Origin: Pachyseris speciosa
Taxonomy: Eukaryota > Cnidaria > Anthozoa > Scleractinia > Pachyseridae
Reading direction: 5' to 3'
DNA length: 64,000 bases
Assembly (NCBI GenBank): GCA_016490735.1
Contig: JAEMWC010000036.1
Span: forward strand, 327,501-391,500
The position numbers were made by a program, and so were the translations under genes. Shown piece by piece: positions 22,236-33,505 of this stretch (positions are counted from its first letter, which is position 1; each line of letters begins with the position of its first letter). The notes under the pieces were generated by a model that saw only the letters and a list, made by a program, of their open reading frames with translations, was not told the origin of the DNA and ran no database searches.

Positions 22236-22600
22236 TTAAGTATAAAACAGTTGTGAAAAAAAAAGAATTCTCAGCACCTTGCACACGTTCAGTGTTGGCA
22301 TCGTAATCATCGTGCTTGCAAGCGAACACAGTACTATCCGGTCAGGAGCCCCAATTTTAAAACTGATAATTTAGTTGATGACCAGGAGCACTCTTTGTTT
22401 ATTTACCAAAGTCGAACACTGTTGTTTTATTAATATGAATCTAGACACGGACACACCACTAAGTAGTTTTACAGTTCGGTTCAGGTAGTGTTCAGAGTCT
22501 AAGTTACAGTTGAATTTCACCAAAGTCATAAGACTTAGGGAGGGTTCATAATTTATGTAGAGAGGGGCGATGATGATTTTGTTTGTTTGGGTTAGGCAAT

Positions 22601-23797
22601 GGGCCTTTTGCAGCTGGTCAGTCACGTGGTATAAAAACGCAATGCTGGAGGGCAAGCAACGCACTGGGACAAGACAAACAAAGAAAATTACAATTTTAAA
22701 TGATGTAAACACTTTTCCTGCCTACCGTCTAGTAATAATACGTAATTTCTTTCTGTGATTCGGCGTCAGTCTCATTTGTGAAAATTCTCGATGATAAAAC
22801 TCATGAAAGTTTATATCCTCATCGCTGGTCGCACTCCGATCCCGCAATTTAAATCAAGTTGCTATGCTTCGGTTTAATATAATTCTAGCTACTCGTGAAA
22901 CCTTTGACTCATCATCAGATGTTCAGCATATCCTTGGTTTCAACTATCGCTCCGGGGTTTAAGAACTAGCAAATCCGTTTTCAAGACTTGACAAAACCAT
23001 TTAGTGTTACCGTTGTGGTCACATTAGATTACTGCACAATCCTATAGTTGTCTTGCCTTTAACGTATCTTAGAAAAGTTCCTTAGTTAACAATCTTAGCC
23101 TATGCCTTCATCTATCCAAGTCTTTCCACAGACCCAATGAAACACAAATTGTATCTAACTTATGGAAAGAGGTCGTCTAACAGTTCACTTTTCATTAAAG
23201 CTCGCATTGAAACTGCTGTCCTTGATTGACATGTGCAGAATTGACTAGGTGTAGGGGACAATGTTGCGGTTTCTCACAGCTGACTCAAGGGGCCTAGAAT
23301 GAAAATAAACACAGCAAACCTTAGATTGCATTCGCGCAAAATACACGTTACACTGATGAAACCCATGACCATGACCATGCTCCATATAAGAAATATTGAT
23401 TGTCTCATTTTCCAAGTATCATAAAATGGCAAATTCAATTACAGTTGCTAAGAGATAATTTTCGGTAACAGAAAATGCTTTTGTTGCACTTGCGTTCGTT
23501 TGCTTTCACTTCGCCAACTTTCTTAGCGCTTTCGTCGCTCAATAAAAAAAAGAAAATCAGGTGTGCAAGTTCACCATGCGAGATGATGAGGACGCAGAGA
23601 AGTCGGTTTGAGATTGCAACTAATTTTCCTTGCCGCATGTTATCTCTTACGCTCTTGTCAGAAAGCATCTTTTGGAAACATTTCTTTACAATAGCATGCA
23701 ACCCCGCTTAAACAAGGAGACAGATGTTCAAAAGCTAATTCTAAGAACAATCCAAAACGTTGGAATAGTCTCCTTTTTGTATTGGGTGTAATTTCAG
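22601..23797. other. Single-copy spacer after unit 2
   Basis: No repeat shared with the cluster was recognised. Short frames on both strands at 23435-23711 overlap one another and show no family signal. A 5' exon for the downstream candidate gene could lie here, but I could not place it. Confidence 0.4.
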
Positions 23798-26700
23798 TTT
23801 GCCATCAAATGATAATGGCTGACCAGGGCCGACTGTTCCTTGAGCGTCTGTTGAACAGTGATAGTATCGCACTCAGCCTGGACCTGCAAAACGCTAGCTC
23901 TATAAGGGTAATCAGCAAAGCACCAATTAAATTCAAGATATTTTTTCCCACAAAAAAACCGTGCTGCTTCAGTTGAATCTGAATAAAATGCTCAACTCTT
24001 GGTGACTCTTAAAAACTGCATCTACAAGGAAGCATGTTTCTTTGCAGGGACTGGTATAAAAGACCAAATACATAAACCATTGTGTAATAAGAGTTCAGCT
24101 CGCAACCATGATGTTTCCAACGTTAGTTTACATTAATAACTTTATCAACATTATTTCAGGTTAATCCTCGATGTGGCTACTCCGAGAAGGGCAGAAAAAT
24201 TGAGGTTTGTACAGAACACAACAATATTTCCTGTGAAACCAGGTAAGTAACGGCAATAACTGAATGAATAGATCACAGAGTAAAACTACTTTCTACTTAG
24301 AACTGTCTTCAAAAAGAAACGACGAGGGCAAAAAAATGGGAAGTCAAACTCGGTTACGATAGTTTTCGATGCGAGTTTTCACTACTTTGTGTAACTCGAA
24401 TTTTTCTCACCTATGCGCCAAACCCATCCTCAAGGGGCCCGTTTCAGTGCCAGAGGCAACCAGCTCACTTAGCAGCAGGAAAACTGTTTTGCGATAAAAG
24501 TGGAAAAATTCAGCATGACATTCGAGCAGGAATTGGCCATACCATTCTTTAACGATAATCGCATGCGCACAAAGAACGTTTTAAGGCCAGGTTGAATTGC
24601 TTTTATGACATGTTTTCATCATGGCATGCCAAACAAAATTATTTTCTGAGGGATAGCAGGTATACAAATAAAAGTAGTGGTCCCGGCGGAAAACTAATGC
24701 GCAGTAACTTAAACCCTACTCAACGCCGCTTATAATTGTGCTGAAGCCAGTAATTAAAGCAATAAGGTAATCGTTATTTATAGTATAAACAAAAACTGAA
24801 GAATACGACTTTGATGTGTACAGCAAATAAATATTATAAATTTTACTCGGCGTCGTTTTCTAGTTGTGCTCATTGATTTCTAAGTAATACATAAGATATG
24901 AGCGGGAGACCTTTATGGGCATTTACAACGGCTCGCCGCAGGCGAGCCGTTTTAAAGCCCATAAAGGTCGGACGTGAATATTTTGTCTTACTTGTGAAAT
25001 GAAACAATAGATTGTGTTTGTCGCGTTTGTAATGTTAATCAGTAGAGATCTGTATCAAAGTTAATGCATACTAATTAGCGGAGCAGGACTCTTTTATGAA
25101 AGTTAATGATTTTTTATGTGGTTTAGAGAGGTATACATGTGACTCAAATACTACCCGTAGATTGGGCGTTAGTCTTATGAATTATTAATGAATTTTATAA
25201 GGAAAGCAAATGTCAGGAGATGGTAGGGATCTGAGCACGCTTTGCTTACATTAATACCCATGCGGATGCCCTTGTATAAAGCCAGCAATTAATTAACAAC
25301 ATTTCCAGTATAAATCAAAACCATCATTGTCATTAGTGCATTACAAATGACGATGCAGCAATGCAAGCAGCAATTACCATACGAATAGCGAAAAATATTG
25401 ACAAAGAGCGAGGTCAAACAAATTTATGTGAATGAAATTGCCCACAGTATATGATTGAAAATGCGTCGAGGTAACTTAAAAGAGGGCTACTTTGCCACTT
25501 AGGCAGCGAAATACATACCAAGTTTAGCCCGCAGACGTCTCCTATTTCCTTTGTAATATATGAACATATTTCCTTTGCAAGCAGGCTACCTAAGTACTGC
25601 CTGTCGAGGTTCAGTTTCACATATATTTTCCACTCGAGATCAAAGAATGTTATAAAAGCAGGTCACGTTTAACGACCTCGGGCAATGAGTATAATAAGGT
25701 CCAAGCAGCCCTAAATATCCCAAAATATGCAACGATTTTGTGCACCATAGTTTCATATTCTTGTGTTTCAATTCTCAGAAAGCAAGTCATACAATGTTAA
25801 AAGTCAACAATTTGAAGAAGGAATGGGAGTGAAAATGTTATTCCAGGAGAAGGTTGTCTGTGTTGCATATATTTAATTATCTGGGAAAAGATGACTGTGA
25901 AAATAACCATGGAATCGTGTCGGAGTATGGAATCAAAATGAGTCACGGTGATGACGTTCGTTATTTTAACGAGCGTAATGTGTTAGGCCCTGGCCAAACG
26001 CTCGCAACATTTCAACGCAACATCGTTGCATCATGTTGTGACAATGTTGTGAAGGGGCCGGCCAAACGCACGCAACATTTCAACATAACATTTTACGGGT
26101 TGTTTGATGTTTATGTGCCAACACCATGTTGCAACATATCGCAACAAACAACCGGCTAGAGTAGCCTCCCTAGCAACCGGTGAACCACATTCTTTTACCA
26201 GTGATTGGCATACTGACAGACAATGAAGTGCGGCATTGCTACAGAAGTCATTATCAAGGCATTTATAATGAACGGCTGAGAGAACATGGACAGAACAGGC
26301 CAGTTCATGTACTCTGAGGTCCAATCACTCTCTTTCAATTTCAATCGAATACATAAATTTTCATCACCACAAAACAAATTGCAAACCCTCTTTAAATTTT
26401 TACCTGGAAATTTGTCAGCAGTATTTCAGCCGAAGCTTGATAACAGTGGCAAAACGTTTATTTCTCTCCTGGTAAAAGAGTGATGTCATCTGACAGGGAC
26501 TAAAATAGATGAGGGTTTTATTTCAATGTTGCCGAAGCGTTTCAGACATTGTAAAATATATTGAATATTTGGTCGTTCGTCGTCCGTCGTCCGTCGGTTG
26601 CTGTGTAAGAGAACACTTCTTTACAGTGCAGTTTGGAAAAGAAAAACAGACGAACAGGTGGAGGGAACTGTAAGTATCCGTTTTGACGATTCTTGGTTCA

Positions 26701-27074
26701 AAGTTTCATATGTTTAGAATTGTTTATTTAAATTCCATAGCAAGAGATGCTTCGGTGACAAGAAGGCAACCAAAGACAATGCAACGACCTATTCGTCAAA
26801 CGCTTGGCGCATCATTTCCGTAGAAACTTCTCCAATCCTGCCAAAGTTAACACACGGCTAAAAATTGTAGGAACTCGAGAATGCCACTTCAGCAGGCAAC
26901 TGTGAAGAAACCAGCAGAATTCAATATCTGGAATGCATGGGAGGTTATTCGGTTTACAAAAGAAATTGTTTCTATAAACTTAAAAACGCCATGAAGATCT
27001 TGGAGTTGGCGCGTAAAGACTGTGCGCAAGACGTTCGCAACGTATTATTGAACAAGGTGTCAGGCAGAAACTGA
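23798..27074 (+). CDS. Candidate four-exon gene for a cysteine-rich protein
   Basis: Four segments with good splice signals and matching phases join into one frame: 23798-23907 (acceptor ATTTCAG), 24160-24242 (ATTTCAG to GTAAGT), 26627-26669 (TTTACAG to GTAAGT) and 26871-27074 (TTGTAG to TGA). The phases 0, 2 and 0 agree at every junction. The joined product is about 143 residues from an internal ATG in the first segment, or longer if an upstream exon exists. It has about seven cysteines and N-A-S, N-I-S and N-A-T glycosylation sequons, suggesting an extracellular domain, and the last exon is helical and charged. No signal peptide was found, which would fit a missing 5' exon. The intron 24243-26626 holds repeats. 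The family is unknown, and the model needs transcript support. Confidence 0.45.
24908..24969. repeat. 62-bp hairpin repeat in intron
   Basis: Outer stem GACCTTTATGGGC/GCCCATAAAGGTC; inner stem AACGGCTCGCC/GGCGAGCCGTT with a GCA loop. GC-rich against AT-rich surroundings. Probably a tiny MITE. Confidence 0.8.
25985..26160. repeat. CAACATGTTG-word repeat element
   Basis: The phrase GGCCAAACG-C-CGCAACATTTCAAC occurs twice (about 25992 and 26060), with several CAACATG/CATGTTG inversions around it. Probably a short interspersed element inside the intron of the candidate gene. Confidence 0.5.
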
Positions 27075-27179
27075 AAACAGCTTGTTGAAACCAATCAGAC
27101 GTTACTCCACAGATGGAGCTATAGCGAACTAACAGAAGGAGAGATCATATTCCTGGTCAATGGACAGATGTATTTTTAA

Positions 27180-27860
27180 TACTATTGGAGAAAGGTGAGT
27201 TAAAATTTAGCTTTTGATGTGATTATACGTGAATGCCTACATCTCGTAGAAGAATGGACTGGACCAGTTATCTCCCTTCGCATGTGTCCGATAGCCTTCA
27301 AATTGAACAACCAAATTAGTTAAGAGAATTCCTCAAAACTATTTAGAAACAGAATACTGTAAAAGTCTCAGCAAAAAAACTTCAATTTTCTAGAAAGCCT
27401 TAACGTCTAATGTCAATTTCACGTTTATGCCAATTGTTTAACTTCTCCGTTTTCAAGGTCTACTATAGACAACTTTTTTTGTTTTCTTGTTTTCCGGACG
27501 TTGAACTATATAATAACAGTCCTGTCTCAGAGAGAAACTTGCTAAGCTGACAGAGATCGATCGACAAAGAGAACTTAGGTAAATCTGCAAATGGATTCAA
27601 ACTGCATTACAACATAGAGAGTTCATTTTTAACAACACCCCAAGTTTTTGTTTTTGTTTTTGTTTTTTTTCAAGTTTTTTTTGGAATACCTGCTTTGAAT
27701 TATCTTTCAATCGCTCTGGATGATAAGTATATACAATAACAGTCCGGAGAGAAACTTGCTTAGCTGATAGCGATCGATCGACAAAGGGTAGTTAGGTAGA
27801 TCTGCAAATGCATTGAAACTGTAGACCTTCAGTGAAAAGGGTCGTTTCAGAGTCACAAAC
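27180..27860. repeat. Upstream-block repeat shared with 43.0-43.5 and 48.0-48.4 kb
   Basis: Contains the same ordered words as the two other places, including GAATGGA-AAGACCAGTTAT-type sequence and GACAGAGATCGATCGACAAAG. The last word recurs in variant form at about 27765. It suggests that the single-copy island is bounded by a diverged piece of the duplication cluster. Confidence 0.65.
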
Positions 27861-28277
27861 TTCCCCGGCTTTTACTTCCAAGTACCGTGTTACTTCTCAC
27901 TAAAACAAATGAAAATATTAAATCGATCAAAGACACCAAACTTCAGAAAACCACGTGAGTCAAGATTCGGTGAATTGCCTAACCTGATCATCTTCATTGC
28001 CGACTATCTGCGTTTCTTCTGAGTTGGGAAGTTTCGATAGATAGGCCCTCAAATAACTGAAACTATCTGACTGTTTATCCTGAGAAACGTAAAGGAAATC
28101 AAGGGACTTAGCCGCAGTGCGTTTGATGCTTGACATGGCAAGAAATGAGGGAGCGCGTGCGCAGTTCGTAGCGACACTTAGAAAAATCACGCTAAAAACA
28201 TGGCGAGCATAAATAGAGAGACTTGAGTGCAGAAAATTAAATTTTTTGACATACCTCTCTAAGCTTTTTACTTTTCC

Positions 28278-28760
28278 ACTGGTTTCAATCTGATCCTGTT
28301 TATTGACATCGATAGTCGTTCTTTGACACAATAATTGGTCACTTTCCAGCTTTATCCGCCACGGTTTTGAACTTTGAAGTTAAGCTTTCTTGTTTGGTAA
28401 GAGAAGTATGGCGGAATGCCTTTTCCAGCTGAATCGCCGTCGAAAAGTCTAACTTTGCAAGCCCGTGCCGCAACGAATTCCCTGGTTTCAATCTGATCCT
28501 GTTTATTGACATCGATAGTCGTTCTTTGACACAATAATTAGTCACTTTCCAGTTTTATCCGCCACGGTTTTGAACTTTGAAGTAGAGCTTTCTTCTTTGG
28601 TAAGAAAAGTATGGTGGAATGCCTTTTCCAGCTGCGAATCGCCTTCGAAAAATCTAACTTTGCAAGCCCGTGCCGGAACGAATTCCCTGGTTTCAATCAG
28701 AAATATTGTTCCAAAACAATGTAGTTGACGCCGATGGAACTGTTTTTCTATCACAGTTTC
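28278..28760 (-). pseudogene. Tandemly duplicated exon-like segment, 201-bp period
   Basis: A block of about 201 bp repeats at about 28339 and 28540, with a partial third copy at 28278. On the minus strand each encodes versions of L-E-K-A-F-x-H-T ending in S-K-F-K-T-V-A-D-K-x-G-K. The copies have shifted frames relative to each other in the first half. It looks like an exon duplicated in tandem and then decaying. The minus frame 27960-28331 continues from the shared start but holds no recognised domain. Confidence 0.4.
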
Positions 28761-28769
28761 GGTCCACCA

Positions 28770-29480
28770 CGGTAATCAGAATTGAAGATGGACTTTTTTC
28801 AAGTCTACTTGGATGAAGGTAAGTCTTCATAGAAGCGCCATGAGTGCTGTGAACGCTTCACAAGTTCCAAGTTTTCGCAGGTTCGAAGTAGCGCCGGCCA
28901 TTTTGTTAAATCATTCTTCTCTTTCCCAAATCCTCGGTAAAAGACTGAGAAAGACAACAAATCCTTGCGGCGAGATAGCGGGAAAATTAAACAGGAGGAA
29001 ATCAAATTATCAATTTGCCGTGATCGTTCGAAGTACTGTACACTTTCATAAGCCAAGAATGTCCGATATTTCACCAAAACAGCCAAAAATCGATTTACTT
29101 ATTAGTGGAAATTTTCCAGATAACAAACATTCTCTATTATCTTTATTTCTTTGCTGTTGCAGACAACCGTAGATTACTCGACAGGGCCGCCATCTTTTTT
29201 TTTATTATTATGAAGGGCCTGCAAATTTCTATAGCAACGATCATCCAATAGCATCTCGCGAAAGAAAGAAAGTAATTGACAGCTCTCTAGACTGCTCTGA
29301 AGTGACTCCGCCCCTTCATGTCCCTCATTTCTTGCCATGGACTGCTTTGGGCCATAAATCATTGACCATCGCCTCTCGGTAGCAGTCGAAAGCCGCTAGA
29401 AGTTTGATTTACGGCAGCGAGAACCGCAGTTATCGGTTGAGATTTGAACTTCAGAGTTCGCGTGTCATTGAAAGGCACAG
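28770..29480. other. Spacer before unit 3
   Basis: A short AT-rich stretch with overlapping weak frames on both strands; nothing supportable. Confidence 0.4.
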
Positions 29481-29613
29481 TAAGCGAAATTTAGAGTCTT
29501 TACCATCTTTCGCTAAGGCATACAGCAAGGAATATTTTGAAACAGCGACGCCATTTTGGATTTAGTCCCGACCGCTGCACAAGGGAAAAACATTGAAGGC
29601 AAAGTAAAACAAG

Positions 29614-29997
29614 ATGCAGTGCATTTGCCCAGTTACCAGAGATTGTGTGGTCATCACTGAGGAAAGAGAAAATCATATTATAGAAAGACATTTCGATCCA
29701 AGCGGAAAAGATGAATTCGACCTTAGACGAGCGTTCTTTTTCAGACACGTCTTTACCCCGGAGGATCTCTTCATTGAAGTTCTCGATCGGCTTCGAAACG
29801 ACTTGCAGCCGGACGAAAGAAGTGGTAATTGCTATGTATACTACCTAACATTTCCTTTTGATGTGGGCTTTTTCCCATATCGAAGCTATGGTCCTTACAG
29901 AACGGCCATAGTAAAAGTCTTGTGCCGCTTTATCGTCTGCCAATTCTGCTTTATGCACTGTCCTAGCCATGTGGTCACCATTCACCCGTGGATGTAA
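29614..29997 (+). CDS. Small BECR-like nuclease-family gene, copy 3
   Basis: Single exon of 127 codons starting M-Q-C-I-C-P-V-T-R-D-C. It keeps H21-I-I-E-R25-H26-F27, F-T-P-E-D-L-F, L-Q-P-D-E-R-S-G, G-F-F-P-Y-R and V-V-T-I-H-P. It is the only copy with H in place of Y in the final strand. The stop follows W-M directly, as in copies 1, 2 and 6. Several cysteines are conserved, including C3, C5, C11 and a C-x4-C-x2-C cluster near the end. The gene lies 1.6 kb upstream of the longest G/T array. The nuclease suggestion rests on motif layout alone. Confidence 0.7.
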   Translation: MQCICPVTRDCVVITEERENHIIERHFDPSGKDEFDLRRAFFFRHVFTPEDLFIEVLDRLRNDLQPDERSGNCYVYYLTFPFDVGFFPYRSYGPYRTAIVKVLCRFIVCQFCFMHCPSHVVTIHPWM

Positions 29998-30509
29998 CAA
30001 CAAAATTAAACATAAACGTCTCTTAACAAAGATGTTCGTCCTTTTTCCAAGAAACAGAAATACCACACATTTTACACTGAAGTTTACCTGGAATTCTCCG
30101 CCATCTCACGAAATCGAAGACCAAGCGACATTAGATATACTGTTAATAACTGACTCTAAATAAACTGAGAACACTAGAAAAGTAGAGGCACCAAACTGTT
30201 AATAGATATAATTCCTTTAGACAGAGTACGATATAAGATAAGGGGTTTCGAAATTTTTTATCTTAAAATCCAACTAATAAAAAAACTGGAGATGGACAAA
30301 ACTGTTTAAAATATGTAGTCTATAAACACTTGTACTGTTTTACCCTTCACTTGCCTGATTTTCTTGTTGTTGAAGACGAAAAATAGACGGTTTGCTTTTC
30401 TAGAGTAGGCCTGCACTTCTTTAAAACCTCGAATTTCATTGGATCTTTATAGGCTGCACCTCTAAAGTGAACTGGGTAGATATGCCCTTAACACTAACAT
30501 CATTTCATA

Positions 30510-30944
30510 GGGGCACAAACTACAAGTTTCTGTTCGAAGGAAGGTAGTTCGCCTTAGGCTTTCGGCGTCGATTAAAGAGTGCGCTCGGATTTTCGTAACT
30601 AAAACGTGGTCTAAAAGATTTGCAATGGTGAAATCATAGCCCATGATGTTTTCCGAAAGGTAGTAATCGCTGTTTTTTAGCACAGCAAAACGTCAGCTAG
30701 CATTTTTGGAAAGAAAAAAAGTTCCCTAAAATGTTCGCGGAAAGTTCACTTCAGCTAACATTTTCTCAAAGGAAGATTTCGTTTCCTAAACATTTTCGAG
30801 CGCATTAAAATTTCAGCTAAGGGATCCGAATAGTTCAAGTTCTTCTAGCTCACGAAAACATCACTTTAAACAGACTTTAAACACCACAAGATACTCAAAA
30901 TTGCCTTTCTACCACTTTTGGTTGATTTGGCTCGTTGGGTGCCC
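30510..30944. mobile_element. Terminal-inverted-repeat insertion, GGGCACCCAACGA ends
   Basis: The right end reads CTCGTTGGGTGCCC, and the left end is its diverged inverse (GGGGCACAAACTAC). The element is about 435 bp and non-coding. Units 1 and 2 lack it: their sequence passes directly from ACATCATTTCT to the TGCATGAAATCAT block. Unit 6 carries another copy at 50430-51343, and the window end holds the start of a third. Confidence 0.65.
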
Positions 30945-31576
30945 ATGATTTTTTCCGACTGCATGAAATCATACAGTATCTTTAAAGGAAAGAACCTAAA
31001 AGAATAACCTCTAACAGGATTAATTTAGGGAAGTTGCAAAAGAAATGAGCACTTTTTGTTTTTTCTGTAAAGGTACAAATTAAAGGATACCACTGATCTA
31101 ATGATAGGTTAGCCATAGGTGGCTGTTCCTCAACTCTAGCTAGTTACTGTACTCATTCAACTTGGGAGCACAGTGTTTTGAGATCGAGCCACGTAGAAAT
31201 AAGCAGCCAGCTAAAATGGAATTTAAGATTGGGATCAATGTTCAGGAAGCAGAGCTACTGGTGCTCCGACACTATATTCAAAAGGATTCCTTTGGAAGCA
31301 GAATCTCAGGTCCAAAAAAAGGATTTATTGGACTGAGAGCTATATCAATAATGTGTACGCGTCCATGGCCAGTTCCTCTTTGTTTCTAAAGTAGGCTTGT
31401 TTATAAAAGGTGGACCGAAAAACCTCAGTAACATAGTTTCCCCATCGACATTTTTCAGTCAAACCATTTATCTTATGGGCTTCTTTTCCTAGCTATCAGT
31501 AAATAAAGACAAACGTGGAATTTTCCAATTAAGAGCGGTTGTTTGGTCTACCGTCACGAAGATAACAAACCATTCA

Positions 31577-33505
31577 TTAGCATAGTTTCTAGAGCTAGTG
31601 TAGTTGCCGTGGTTGATGTAGTTGCCGGCTACAGTTAATGGAATTACTGTGGTTGTTGTAGATGCTGTGTGATTCACGCAGTTGCTGTGGTTAAAGTTGT
31701 TGAAGTAGTTGGCGCAATTATTATAGTTCCCGTAGCTCTTGTAGCTGCTTTAAATGATATGGTTTTCATTCATGTGTAGTCTCTTTAGTTACTGCATGTT
31801 AGTTGGTGTAGATGGTGAAGTCACTGAAGTTGGTACAGTTAGTGAAGTTGCGATGTAGTACTGCATTTTTTAGTAGGATGCGTAGTTGCTGTAGTTGTGG
31901 AGGTAGTGTAGCTGTAACACTTGATGCATGTGCTGTAGTTACTGCAGTTGCAACACTTGGTGCAGTTGTTGTAGTGTATTTACCGCTGTAGTCGATGTAG
32001 CTGTTGTAGATTGTGTACTTGTTGTAGTTGGAGTAGCTGCACGAGGTGGTTTGGTTGGTGTAGTTGGTGTAGTTGCTGTGTTAGTGTCGTTGCCGCAGCT
32101 AGTTTGCTTACTGTAGCTAGTGCAGTTGGTGTTCCCGGTTTGGTTGATGCATTGGGTGCAATTTGTGAAGATGCTGTAGTTGGTATGGTTGGTGTAGTTC
32201 GTACTAATGATGTAGTTGCTGTGTTAGTGTCGTTGCTGCAGCTGGTCTGGTTGCTGTAGGTGGTGCAGTTGGTTTAATCGGTTTGGTTGATGCATTGGAT
32301 GCAGTTTGTGAAGATGCTGTAGTTGGTTTGGTTGGTGTAGTTTGTCTGACAAGGGGTATAGTTGCTGTGTTAGTGTCGTTGCTACAGCTGGTGTGGTTGC
32401 TGTAGCTGGTGCAGTTGGTGTACTTGGTTTGGTTGATGCATTGGGTGCAGTTTGGGAAGATGCTGTAGTTGGTTTGGTTGGTGTAGTTGGTACAAAGAGT
32501 GTAGATGCTTCCGTTGCTTCAGCTGGTTTGGTTGCTTTAGCTGGTACAGTTGGTGTTCTCAGTTTGGTTGATGCATTGGGTGTTTTTTGTGAAGATGCTG
32601 TAGTTGGTTTGGAGTTGGTGTAGTTGGTACAAAGGGTGTAGTTGTTGTGTTAGTGTCGTTGCTGCAGCTGGTTTGGTTACTGTAGCTGGTGCAGTTGGTG
32701 TACTTGGTTGGTTGATGCATTGTGTGCAGTTTGTGAAGATGCTTTAGTTGGTTTGGTTAGTGTAGTTTGTCTGACAAGGGGTGTAGTTGCTGTGTTAGTG
32801 TCGTTGCTACAGCTGGTGTTGTTGCTGTAGCTGGTGCAGTTGGTGTACTTGGTTTGGTTGATGCAGTGGGTGCAGTTTGTGAAGATGCTGTAGTTGGTTT
32901 GGTTGGTGTAGTTTGTCTGACAAGGGGTGTAGTTGCTGAAGCTGGTGTGGTTGCTGTAGCTGGTGCAGTTGGTGTACTTGGTTTGGTTGATGCATTGGGT
33001 GCAGTTTGTGAAGATGCTGTAGCTGGTTTGGTTGGTGAAGATGATATAGACGCTGTAATTGCTGTAGTTGGCAAAGTTGTTGTTTTTAGTTGGTTTCCTT
33101 GATGTAGTTGGTGTAGATGCTGTAGTTGGTGTGGTTGCTGTAGTCTGTGTAGTTGCTGTAATTTGTGTTGTTCGTGCGGTTGGTGAAATTGTTTTAGATG
33201 GTGTAGTTGCTGTAGTTAGTGTAGTTGTTAATGTGTATGTACCAGCCGTAGTGGCTATTATTGGTCTGGTTGGTGTTGATGTTGTAGTTGGTGTAGTAGT
33301 ACATTTGGTGTAGCTGATGTAGTCATGTGCTGCAGTTGTCATAGTTCCTGTAGTCCTCTTATCTGACATAGGTGGTGTAGATGATGTAGCTGTACCTGTA
33401 GTGGGGGGTGGTGCCCCTAGTTGCTGTAATTGTTGGCTAGTGTAGTTGGTGTTGTCCCAGTATTTGCTTTAGCTGGTCGTGTAGTTGGTGTAGTATTAAG
33501 TATAA
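31577..33505. repeat. G/T-rich nonamer array 5 (longest)
   Basis: About 1.9 kb of the GTAGTTGST repeat. It contains a higher-order period of roughly 170-180 bp, seen as repeated GTTTGTCTGACAAGGGG and GCAGTTTGTGAAGATGCT words at about 32340, 32760 and 32910. The minus frames up to 230 codons are compositional. Confidence 0.85.

Larger units (their letters stand above)
19034..22600. repeat. Duplicated unit 2 of the gene cluster
   Basis: Aligns in order with 12173 to about 15780. It contains the exon-1 relic, hairpin element c, gene copy 2, a single G/T array and its flank. Confidence 0.8.

Noticed and set aside
25516..25630. Possible minus-strand exon ending in a GTATGT donor
   Set aside because: The frame is plausible, but the acceptor is weak, no partner exon was found, and it lies inside an intron of the opposite-strand candidate gene.
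32677..33369. 230-codon minus-strand ORF rich in T, N and Y
   Set aside because: All three minus frames of the array stay open by composition. The length is an artefact of the repeat.
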